A DNA stretch of 7,828 nucleotides from Gammaproteobacteria bacterium UBA3532 (GTDB lineage Bacteria; Pseudomonadota; Gammaproteobacteria; Enterobacterales; UBA3532). The notes under the pieces were generated by a model. That model had not been told where the DNA came from. It made no database searches and saw nothing but the letters and a program-made list of their open reading frames with translations. Below, in pieces: positions 1 to 5,205 of the stretch (the stretch's first letter is position 1; every line of letters starts with the position of its first letter). Both the position numbers and the translations under genes were made by a program. The stretch is from positions 1 through 7,828 of the forward strand of contig DFOV01000165.1 of NCBI GenBank assembly GCA_002376965.1. Direction: 5' to 3'.

Positions 1-857
1 GCGTTCATGACGCCATTAATATTGCCTAGAAGCTGATCATGTTTGACTAGGCATGGATGAACTCGCAGTTCAACACCGGATTCATCTTCACGGGCGATCG
101 CTAAGTGCTTAATGTAGTAGCCGAGTTCATCGGCATATTGCATATCCTGTGGTGTCAGCTTGCTGATACCTTCTGTGTAGACGTGGTCAAATGCCAATGG
201 CATATCAAAGGCAATCGACGCCAAAATAGCGAGTTTATGAGCAGCGTCAGTGCCTTCTATATCAAAGGTTGGATCTGCTTCTGCATATCCCAGTTCTTGG
301 GCTTCAGCCAGTACGTCAGAAAACTCTCTTCCTTTCCCAAACATCTCACTAAGAATAAAATTGCCGGTACCATTTATTATACCAGCGAGATATTCAATTT
401 TGTTTCCGGCAAGGCTGTCTTTGATGGCCTTAATAATTGGGATACCCCCAGCAACCGCAGCTTCAAATGCGACAGTAACCTTTGCTTCATCTGCCTTTTT
501 GAAAATTTCATTTCCGTGTTCCGCGATTAGTGCTTTATTTGCAGTAACCACGTGCTTGCCCTCGCCGATCGCTGCTAGGACTAGCTCTTTCGCTAAGGTT
601 GTTCCGCCTATAAGCTCTAGGATAATGTCAATTTCAGGATCATTAATCAGATCAAATGGATCGGTTGTAAGCCTGATGTTTGATGTATCACAAAGCCTTG
701 GTTTATTCAGATCTCGAGCCGAGGCACCGACGACTGTGATAGGGCGACCAACCCGAGATTGTATTATATCTGCATTGGTTTGCAGGGTATGGATTGCGCC
801 ACCACCAACGGTTCCTAATCCAATGACACCAATCTTTACTGGCTTCAACTCAGACAC
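1..857 (-). CDS. hom: Homoserine dehydrogenase, C-terminal part cut by window edge
   Basis: This enzyme performs the NAD(P)H-dependent reduction of aspartate semialdehyde to homoserine, the branch point toward threonine and methionine, in the cytoplasm. I translated it by hand from the minus strand: 285 codons are visible. Residues 9-20 form the nucleotide-binding Rossmann loop (GxGxxG at G13, G15, G18). TANKALI follows at 105-111 (K108), then NGTGN at 162-166. The family signature lies at about 188-208 (ELGYAEADP, then D204 and K208 spaced as the catalytic Asp/Lys pair). The start is GTG at 857-855, chosen because the protein then begins four residues before the conserved PVKIGVIGLG strand and because AGGAGG (868-863) sits 5 nt upstream. 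The full-length enzyme in related bacteria is about 430 residues with a C-terminal ACT domain, so the last third lies outside the window. It directly follows alaC and is almost certainly co-transcribed; thrC commonly follows in such operons, but that cannot be seen here. Confidence 0.96.
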   Translation of the reverse strand, partial: MSELKPVKIGVIGLGTVGGGAIHTLQTNADIIQSRVGRPITVVGASARDLNKPRLCDTSNIRLTTDPFDLINDPEIDIILELIGGTTLAKELVLAAIGEGKHVVTANKALIAEHGNEIFKKADEAKVTVAFEAAVAGGIPIIKAIKDSLAGNKIEYLAGIINGTGNFILSEMFGKGREFSDVLAEAQELGYAEADPTFDIEGTDAAHKLAILASIAFDMPLAFDHVYTEGISKLTPQDMQYADELGYYIKHLAIAREDESGVELRVHPCLVKHDQLLGNINGVMN

Positions 858-2042
858 TCAGGCCTCCTGTCTATTTTTTAAAAAGTCTCGAATACCGCGG
901 ATCGCTTGGCGAGTACGGTGTTCGTTTTCAATCAAACCGAAGCGTACATATTCGTCACCATACTCACCGAAACCGATACCTGGTGATACGGCTACTTTTG
1001 CTTCTTTTAATAATGCTTTTGAGAATTCCAGCGAGCCCATAGAGCGGAACGCTGGTGGGATTTTTGCCCATACAAACATGGTAGCTTTAGGTGGTTCTAC
1101 TTCCCACCCTGCCTTATTTAACCCTTCACATAATACGTCTCTACGCTTACGGTACATTTCACAGATGTCTGTTACGCAGTCTTGTGGCCCTTCAAGTGCT
1201 TGGATAGCCGCTACTTGAATTGGCGTAAACATTCCATAATCCAAATAGGATTTTATTCGGGTTAACGCGGCAATTAATGTTGGGTTACCACAACAAAATC
1301 CGACGCGCCATCCTGGCATGTTATAGCTCTTAGAGAGCGAGAAAAATTCAACGGCGATATCCTTTGCGCCTTCAACTTGCAGTATCGACGGGGCTTTATA
1401 GCCATCGAAGCAAATGTCAGCGTAGGCTAGATCCTGAATTACCCATATATTGTGCTTTTTCGCTAGGGCAATTAATTCCTCGTAAAAACTCAGTTCAACG
1501 ACCGCCGATGTTGGATTTGAGGGAAAATTAACCACTAACATTTTGGGTTTTGGCCATGATGTTTGGATGGCCTTCTCTAATTCAGCAAAGAAGTCGATCC
1601 CATCACCGATAGGGACGTGCCGAATATCGGCTCCTGCGATCACAAATCCGTAGGGGTGTATTGGGTACGAAGGATTTGGTACGAGTACGGCATCACCAGG
1701 GCCTAAGGTGGCTAATGCCAAGTGAGCGAGTCCCTCTTTGGAACCAATGGTGACAATAGCCTCTGTTTCTTGGTCAAGATCGACGTTATAGCGCGTTTTA
1801 TACCATTGGCATATGGCTCGGCGTAGCCTGGGAATTCCCTTCGATTGAGAGTAACGGTGGGTATTACCTTTTTGCGCACTTTCTACCAGTTTGTCGACGA
1901 TATGTGACGGAGTCGGTTGGTCTGGATTACCCATGCCGAAATCGATAATGTCTTCGCCGCGCTGACGAGCCTCAGCTTTAAGCTGATTAACAATATTGAA
2001 AACGTATGGTGGTAAGCGCTTTATTCTGGCAAATTCTTCCAC
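858..2042 (-). CDS. alaC: Glutamate-pyruvate aminotransferase (alanine transaminase), AlaC type
   Basis: A PLP-dependent class I/II aminotransferase that makes alanine from pyruvate using glutamate. It closely resembles E. coli AlaC (YfdZ) as I remember it, sharing [40 protein letters not shown] and SLSKSYNM. Numbered from the longest reading frame (400 residues), the PLP lysine is K244 in SLSKS, with cofactor contacts N182 (FPSNPT), D210 and Y213 (QDLAYAD), and the substrate-carboxylate arginine R373 (YVRFGLIEN). The frame opens at a TTG at 2060, but that codon has no good ribosome site. I prefer GTG at 2042-2040, preceded by GGGAG (2053-2049) at 6-nt spacing, giving 394 residues beginning [14 protein letters not shown]. 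The stop (858-860) abuts the GTG of hom. The operon partner suggests a role in amino-acid biosynthesis. The start is less certain than the function. Confidence 0.95.
   Translation of the reverse strand: MEEFARIKRLPPYVFNIVNQLKAEARQRGEDIIDFGMGNPDQPTPSHIVDKLVESAQKGNTHRYSQSKGIPRLRRAICQWYKTRYNVDLDQETEAIVTIGSKEGLAHLALATLGPGDAVLVPNPSYPIHPYGFVIAGADIRHVPIGDGIDFFAELEKAIQTSWPKPKMLVVNFPSNPTSAVVELSFYEELIALAKKHNIWVIQDLAYADICFDGYKAPSILQVEGAKDIAVEFFSLSKSYNMPGWRVGFCCGNPTLIAALTRIKSYLDYGMFTPIQVAAIQALEGPQDCVTDICEMYRKRRDVLCEGLNKAGWEVEPPKATMFVWAKIPPAFRSMGSLEFSKALLKEAKVAVSPGIGFGEYGDEYVRFGLIENEHRTRQAIRGIRDFLKNRQEA
863..868 (-). promoter_or_regulatory. Ribosome binding site of hom inside the end of alaC
   Basis: The minus strand reads AGGAGG here, a perfect Shine-Dalgarno sequence, with 5 nt before the GTG start of hom. 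It lies within the last codons of alaC, so ribosomes finishing alaC stop exactly where hom begins, which favours translational coupling. It also fixes the hom start as the GTG at 857. Confidence 0.85.
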
Positions 2043-2048
2043 AACAGA

Positions 2049-2053
2049 CTCCC
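2049..2053 (-). promoter_or_regulatory. Ribosome binding site that decides the alaC start
   Basis: The minus strand reads GGGAG, followed by 6 nt and then GTG at 2042. The upstream in-frame TTG at 2060 has only a weak GCGGG ahead of it. This is the reason for choosing GTG over TTG as the alaC start. Confidence 0.6.
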
Positions 2054-2071
2054 GAGTCAAATTGACCCGCT

Positions 2072-2077
2072 ATTCTA
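2072..2077 (-). promoter_or_regulatory. Possible -10 element of the alaC-hom operon
   Basis: The minus strand reads TAGAAT, which matches five of six bases of the sigma-70 -10 consensus, about 30 nt upstream of the alaC start. The only -35-like hexamer I see is TTGTCG, with an over-long spacer of 20 nt, so this is a weak proposal. It lies in the 127-nt gap between alaC and the divergent Mth938-like gene, where promoters for both directions must lie unless they are further upstream. Confidence 0.25.
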
Positions 2078-2159
2078 TCAATCAATTAGCAATTGCGCGA
2101 CAATAATACCAGTGATACTCAAGATGCTCGGGTATATATCTGAGTTTGATGGCCGTATT

Positions 2160-2166
2160 GGGGGGA
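2160..2166 (+). promoter_or_regulatory. Ribosome binding site that decides the start of the Mth938-like gene
   Basis: A run of G ending in GA just before the ATG at 2170 is purine-rich and can pair with the 16S tail, though spacing from the final A is short (3 nt). The alternative in-frame starts, TTG at 2146 and ATG at 2149, have no comparable site, so the start at 2170 is preferred. Confidence 0.5.
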
Positions 2167-2169
2167 AAC

Positions 2170-2538
2170 ATGCAAATACATCGCGCAATCAATCAAAGCA
2201 GTTATCGAATTACCAAGATCGACGACAACGGGATCTATGTCAATGATGAGCTAGTAAAGGGGGCTTGTGTACTAAGCCAAGATATACTTGAGTTGACGCG
2301 CTGGGAAACCTCAAATGACCTTACTGTTCAATCCCTTACTCAATTTATTGAATATGGACATCCGGTTTGGCTTCTTGGGACGGGGAATAGAAGTGAGTTT
2401 CCGCCAGTGCAATTAATTTCTGAGTTACGTGAGCTCGGCGTTGGGCTAGAGGTAATGGATAACTTTTCTGCAGCTAGAACCTATGAAGTACTTAGCTCTG
2501 AAGGGCGCAAAGTGATGGCAATTTTTTTACCAATGTAA
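2170..2538 (+). CDS. Mth938-like domain protein (PF04430/DUF498 type)
   Basis: A 122-residue cytoplasmic protein with no signal peptide or membrane segment. It has the pattern of the Mth938/DUF498 family: an N-terminal beta-rich segment (SYRITKIDDNGIYVNDELVKGACVLS), then a central GHPVWLLGTG strand and loop, then helices containing the ELRELGVGLEVMDNFSAARTYEVL segment, and a final strand (KVMAIFLPM). In this family the GTG loop is followed by a segment predicting a residue for the position 'thinking of abnormal accumulation'; its eukaryotic relative is the complex I assembly factor NDUFAF3, but the bacterial role is not established. I take ATG 2170 as the start because of the G-rich ribosome site; a longer form from 2146 or 2149 would add up to 8 residues. 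The gene is transcribed away from alaC and ends at the hairpin at about 2542-2562. Family assignment is from recognition of the pattern, without a search. Confidence 0.85.
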   Translation: MQIHRAINQSSYRITKIDDNGIYVNDELVKGACVLSQDILELTRWETSNDLTVQSLTQFIEYGHPVWLLGTGNRSEFPPVQLISELRELGVGLEVMDNFSAARTYEVLSSEGRKVMAIFLPM

Positions 2539-2566
2539 AAAAGCCGAAGGTGTTCTTCGGCTCTTA
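2537..2566. terminator. Bidirectional intrinsic terminator between the Mth938-like gene and rssC
   Basis: A perfect 8-bp stem, AGCCGAAG (2542-2549) and CTTCGGCT (2555-2562), encloses a 5-nt loop. On the minus strand it is followed by a run of six T (complement of 2537-2542), a classic terminator for rssC, which ends at 2589. On the plus strand the tail is only CTTAT, so termination of the Mth938-like gene would be weaker. It starts directly at the Mth938-like stop codon. Confidence 0.85.
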
Positions 2567-2588
2567 TGTTGCAACTTGGTTGGAGTGA

Positions 2589-3074
2589 CTAGCTTTGATT
2601 TTGCTCCAAAGCTTGGACCACATCTTTAAACTGCTCTTCATTTTCTTTGGATAAAGACATTAAGCGTTTATGAGCAGTTAAAACTTTGTCGACCATATCC
2701 CGTTCACTGATTTCAACAGGGTGGATCTCTTTAAAAGATTGCTGTTTAGGATCGTCTTGCTTCAGCATGTTGAAAACTTGATGAAAACAAACACCTTCTA
2801 ATACATGTTTCATGTAGGCATCGGCGATCAGTAAGCTTGGTTTTGGCAGGTTTGATTTACGGGTGTGCACTGCGATTTGAGCCAGAACACCTAAGGCTGT
2901 AGAGTCGATTCCGGTTGTCTCAGTCAAGTCTACTACAAATGATTGATAATTTTTTTCAAAAGCGCGATGAATGACGTTGTCAATGGCACCACATAGCGTG
3001 AAGCGGATATCGCCAATAAACTTCAATACGAAAACGTCTTCTTGTGCGCTGTATAATACGCGACTATCTGCCAT
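2589..3074 (-). CDS. rssC: STAS-domain anti-sigma factor antagonist, RssC/HsbA type
   Basis: A 161-residue cytoplasmic STAS protein. Residues about 5-110 fit the fold: a beta segment (VFVLKFIGDIRFTLCGAID), then a strand (SFVVDLTETTGIDSTALGVLAQIA) with the phosphorylatable serine at S58 in DSTALG, the position used in SpoIIAA-like proteins. A charged, helical C-terminal extension (about 115-161) follows, which makes it longer than minimal SpoIIAA relatives and similar in length to Pseudomonas HsbA/RssC. Such proteins switch partners according to serine phosphorylation. ATG 3074 lies 2 nt after the rssB stop, with AGAGGA about 10 nt upstream inside the end of rssB, so the two are one operon. 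The phosphatase next door is the likely enzyme that removes phosphate from S58. The symbol is based on pairing with RssB; HsbA is the alternative paralogue name. Confidence 0.85.
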   Translation of the reverse strand: MADSRVLYSAQEDVFVLKFIGDIRFTLCGAIDNVIHRAFEKNYQSFVVDLTETTGIDSTALGVLAQIAVHTRKSNLPKPSLLIADAYMKHVLEGVCFHQVFNMLKQDDPKQQSFKEIHPVEISERDMVDKVLTAHKRLMSLSKENEEQFKDVVQALEQNQS

Positions 3075-3076
3075 GG

Positions 3077-4279
3077 TTAGTCATTCCTCTGCATGAGAAA
3101 GATTGTAATATCGTCGGGCGCTTCAGTGACATTGGTAAGCCCTACATCTCTAGAAATTTGCTCAATCGAAGGATAGCCCTTGGAAACCAAGGGAAGAAGC
3201 AGATTAGACTTGTCGTCATCATCACTTGCTTCAGCAGTTTGGTGCTCTTCAATCACTTCAAGAACGCCATCTGAAAACATCGCCAAAGTTGAGCCTGGAG
3301 GGAAGGGGACACACCACTCTTGGAACTGGGCCCATTCAAATAGCCCTACCGGGAAACCCTCGCCATCGAGAAATTGAATATTATCCGTCGTTTTAAGAAT
3401 TGGTCGTGGATAGTGGCCGCCAATACCATAAGTCAGTTCATTGGTTGTGAGATTCACAACGCCATAGAACATGGTCAAATATTTGCCGAGGTTGGCGCTC
3501 AATACATCGGTATTCAAAAGCCCGAGCATCTTACTAGGAGATAGTATCGTTTCATCTCCTTGAGTTCGGTATCGACGTAGCGGTTGGTTGACCAAGCTTT
3601 TTAACATGATGGTGACAAACGCAGAGGATGCACCATGACCAGAAACGTCGGCTATGTAAAATCCGGTGTGTTGTTCGTCGATTTCAAAAAAGTCGAGAAA
3701 ATCACCACTCAAATAGAGAGACGGGATAACCAGATGGGAAAATTGATAGCCAGCAAAGTTTGCCTCTGATGCAGGAAGTAACTGTAACTGCACACGACGA
3801 CCTGCTTCTTGGTCTTCGCGTAACATCGCTAAGTTAGTTTGCAATTCTCGGTTAGCTGCTTCCAGCTCATCTTTATAATGACGGTTTTCAGCTTCAAGCT
3901 TGGCTCGGTGTAATGAGGTGGAAACGGTATGCTCTAATACTTCCATATCGGTGATAGGCTTTACCAGATAATCCCAGGCCCCTAAGCGCAACGCTTCTAC
4001 GACATCACTAATGAGTCCGGCTCCTGATATCATGATAATCGGAACGGACGGGGCTTCGCTGGTAATGACCTCAAGCACTTCCAACCCATCAACTTCAGGC
4101 ATTCGAAGATCACATAGCACCAAGTCGGGTTGCTCTCTTCGAAAGATCTCAATGCCTTCTTTACCGTTAATGGCCTCAAACATTGTATAGCCGCTGTCTT
4201 CTAAATAGGCGGCAATGCTCTCTCTTACTACGCGATCATCATCGATCGTCAAAATCCGGGCTGGCGGTTCAATACCCAT
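3077..4279 (-). CDS. rssB: RssB-type response regulator with PP2C (SpoIIE) phosphatase output domain
   Basis: A two-domain cytoplasmic signalling protein. In numbering from the longest frame (413 residues), the receiver domain spans about 20-135: acidic pocket D26-D28, phospho-acceptor D70 (LCDLRMP), S98 (MISGAG) and K120 (KP). A coiled-coil linker runs about 138-176. The PP2C/SpoIIE-type phosphatase domain spans about 190-410, with metal-binding and signature residues in SGDF (D206), ADVSGHG (D224), FSDGV (D350) and PDDIT (D402, D403), so it should be active. The receiver, especially SGAGLISDVVEALRLGAWDYLVKP, closely resembles Pseudomonas RssB as I recall it. E. coli RssB targets RpoS to ClpXP; whether this one does is not shown. 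The frame opens at a GTG at 4318 with no spaced ribosome site. I prefer ATG 4279 (400 residues, beginning MGIEPPARIL), preceded by GGGA and GAGG purine runs. It is followed after 2 nt by rssC. Confidence 0.92.
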   Translation of the reverse strand: MGIEPPARILTIDDDRVVRESIAAYLEDSGYTMFEAINGKEGIEIFRREQPDLVLCDLRMPEVDGLEVLEVITSEAPSVPIIMISGAGLISDVVEALRLGAWDYLVKPITDMEVLEHTVSTSLHRAKLEAENRHYKDELEAANRELQTNLAMLREDQEAGRRVQLQLLPASEANFAGYQFSHLVIPSLYLSGDFLDFFEIDEQHTGFYIADVSGHGASSAFVTIMLKSLVNQPLRRYRTQGDETILSPSKMLGLLNTDVLSANLGKYLTMFYGVVNLTTNELTYGIGGHYPRPILKTTDNIQFLDGEGFPVGLFEWAQFQEWCVPFPPGSTLAMFSDGVLEVIEEHQTAEASDDDDKSNLLLPLVSKGYPSIEQISRDVGLTNVTEAPDDITIFLMQRND

Positions 4280-4373
4280 TATTCCCGAAACCTCTTTTGT
4301 TTTTTGTTTGAAATGCACCTTACATTTTGTGACTGGCTATGTTCGCATATTTTCGAAGCAAAACCTACAGGAA

Positions 4374-4402
4374 AGTTAAGTTCTTTTGGTGCGAAATATC
4401 AA
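4374..4402 (-). promoter_or_regulatory. Weak sigma-70-like promoter candidate for rssBC
   Basis: On the minus strand TTGATA (4402-4397, five of six consensus bases) is separated by 17 nt from TTAACT (4379-4374, three of six). It is about 95 nt upstream of the rssB ATG at 4279. The -35 and spacing are good but the -10 is poor, so this is only a candidate. Confidence 0.25.
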
Positions 4403-4508
4403 GAAAAATAGAGGGGTACGGCCTAATTTTGGTAGCCTGGATACAAAAGGCAAGAAGCGGTTAATAGGTAACTTGCTTATCTAACGATTAAAAATAGGGT
4501 GACTGAAG

Positions 4509-4526
4509 TGTAAGAAATGGCTTACA
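4509..4526. repeat. Inverted repeat TGTAAG-N6-CTTACA, possible operator
   Basis: Two perfect 6-bp arms (4509-4514 and 4521-4526) flank a 6-nt centre, an 18-bp symmetric site of the size expected for a dimeric helix-turn-helix regulator. It lies about 125 nt ahead of the small gene at 4653 and about 230 nt ahead of rssB on the other strand. I cannot name the protein that would bind it, and a chance occurrence is possible. Confidence 0.35.
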
Positions 4527-4652
4527 ACATTTTGAGGGTATTTGACGGTGATAAATGGGGGATTCGTCTTCTGCATTGCAAACAGGATGGTGTTAGACTT
4601 CAAGTATAAAATACACAAATATACCTGCTCTGCTGCTATCGGAGATAAAATC

Positions 4653-4883
4653 ATGAAGATGGAAAATAATCATGCTGGCGTTGCTCAAATATCGCAAACG
4701 CTCTACAAGGCTTTGCATACCGAAGGATTGAAAGATGTTCGAGTGACCCAGCGCGACATCGAGCGTTGTCGTCAGATGGATGATGAAGGATTACGAGCAC
4801 ATATTCAGCAGTTACTAGTTATGGAAAGGCGTCGAATCGAGCGCAAGCTTTTCGATACACTGGAACAGATTCGAAGTAGTTAG
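4653..4883 (+). CDS. Small helical, charged protein of unknown function (76 residues)
   Basis: I do not recognise this protein. From ATG 4653 it encodes 76 residues, rich in Arg, Glu, Gln and Lys, with no signal peptide, membrane segment or cysteine pair. The first ten or so residues are polar. Residues about 10-24 look helical (AQISQTLYKALHTEG), then VRVTQRDIERCRQMDDEGL, and a long C-terminal helix (AHIQQLLVMERRRIERKLFDTLEQI) with an RRR cluster that could contact nucleic acid or form a coiled coil; that is an inference. The open frame continues upstream to 4542, but I choose ATG 4653 because GGAG (4641-4644) precedes it by 8 nt and the upstream residues look like translated intergenic DNA. 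It stands alone, divergent from rssB, with a possible promoter just upstream, and is followed by an inverted repeat. A real gene is likely on account of the ribosome site and the composition. Confidence 0.65.
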   Translation: MKMENNHAGVAQISQTLYKALHTEGLKDVRVTQRDIERCRQMDDEGLRAHIQQLLVMERRRIERKLFDTLEQIRSS

Positions 4884-4896
4884 CCCGTCTATATTG

Positions 4897-4931
4897 ATCG
4901 CCAGTAATAATTGCCTCTTTATACTGGCGAT
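4897..4931. repeat. Perfect 10-bp inverted repeat after the small gene
   Basis: ATCGCCAGTA (4897-4906) and TACTGGCGAT (4922-4931) pair perfectly around a 15-nt loop, 13 nt after the stop of the 76-residue gene. It could fold in RNA and help end or stabilise that transcript, but no T-run follows on either strand, so it is not a standard intrinsic terminator. A protein-binding or repetitive element is the alternative. Confidence 0.6.
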
Positions 4932-5100
4932 GCCTTGCCCTTCATTGAGAAATAACAATGTTTATTTTCACAGCCTTTTGATCTTTGTTCTTTAAACGCC
5001 CAGCAAAACATTGGCAATCACATCACCACGCGAGCTAACGTAACAGCACTGACGTCTTGTCTCGCTCAGGTATTTTGTATTAGTTGGCAAGTTGATAGTA

Positions 5101-5115
5101 TGTGTCGCCTACACA
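5101..5115. repeat. Short dyad TGTGT-N5-ACACA upstream of trehalase
   Basis: Perfect 5-bp arms at 5101-5105 and 5111-5115 about 90 nt ahead of the trehalase ATG. The symmetry resembles an operator half-site pair, but the length and sequence do not fit CRP (TGTGA-N6-TCACA). Chance is a real possibility for arms this short. Confidence 0.2.
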
Positions 5116-5141
5116 ATAGCTCGATACTTTAACAAGCTATT
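5115..5141. repeat. 7-bp inverted repeat AATAGCT/AGCTATT upstream of trehalase
   Basis: AATAGCT (5115-5121) and AGCTATT (5135-5141) flank a 13-nt loop. It is AT-rich, lies about 65 nt ahead of the trehalase start and could be in the 5' leader, where it might form a hairpin. No function can be assigned. Confidence 0.25.
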
Positions 5142-5205
5142 ACCATCAGACTAGTTTATCTTTTTTTAAAACGATAGATGGCATCTATGAAACCAGACGA
5201 TCTCT

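Larger units (their letters stand above)
4280..4652. other. Divergent intergenic region between rssB and the 76-residue gene
   Basis: 373 nt without a convincing gene. It must carry the promoters for rssB (leftward) and for the small gene at 4653 (rightward). It holds a weak leftward sigma-70-like pair (4374-4402), a TGTAAG/CTTACA dyad (4509-4526) and a TATAAA-like hexamer at about 4603-4608 that has no good -35 partner. No tRNA, strong terminator or long repeat is visible. Confidence 0.6.
4884..5205. other. Gene-free region upstream of the trehalase, with several inverted repeats
   Basis: 322 nt with no convincing gene, AT-rich toward the trehalase. It contains a 10-bp inverted repeat (4897-4931), a TGTGT/ACACA dyad (5101-5115), a 7-bp inverted repeat (5115-5141) and an unpaired run of seven T near 5161-5167. 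TTGGCA and TTGATA hexamers near 5090-5100 could be -35 elements but none pairs with a good -10. No tRNA or riboswitch fold is recognisable. Confidence 0.55.

Noticed and set aside
105..1218. Long plus-strand reading frames opposite hom and alaC (105-530 and 250-1218)
   Set aside because: They lie antisense to clearly recognisable hom and alaC coding sequence, have low-complexity Ser/Pro/Ile-rich products and match no family. They are shadows of the real genes.
3044..3377. Plus-strand reading frames at 3044-3274 and 3180-3377
   Set aside because: Antisense to the conserved C-terminal part of rssB, overlapping each other, with no ribosome sites or recognisable domains.
4339..4464. A 41-codon plus-strand ORF in the rssB upstream region (Lys/Phe-rich)
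   Set aside because: It has no ribosome binding site, overlaps the probable rssB promoter region and has composition like AT-rich noncoding DNA.
4542..4652. N-terminal extension of the small gene from 4542
   Set aside because: No ribosome site near 4542, whereas ATG 4653 has GGAG at 8 nt; the extension reads through a TATAAA-like promoter candidate.
5101..5115. Possible CRP site upstream of trehalase
   Set aside because: The arms are TGTGT/ACACA with a 5-nt centre, not TGTGA-N6-TCACA, so spacing and half-site sequence both disagree.
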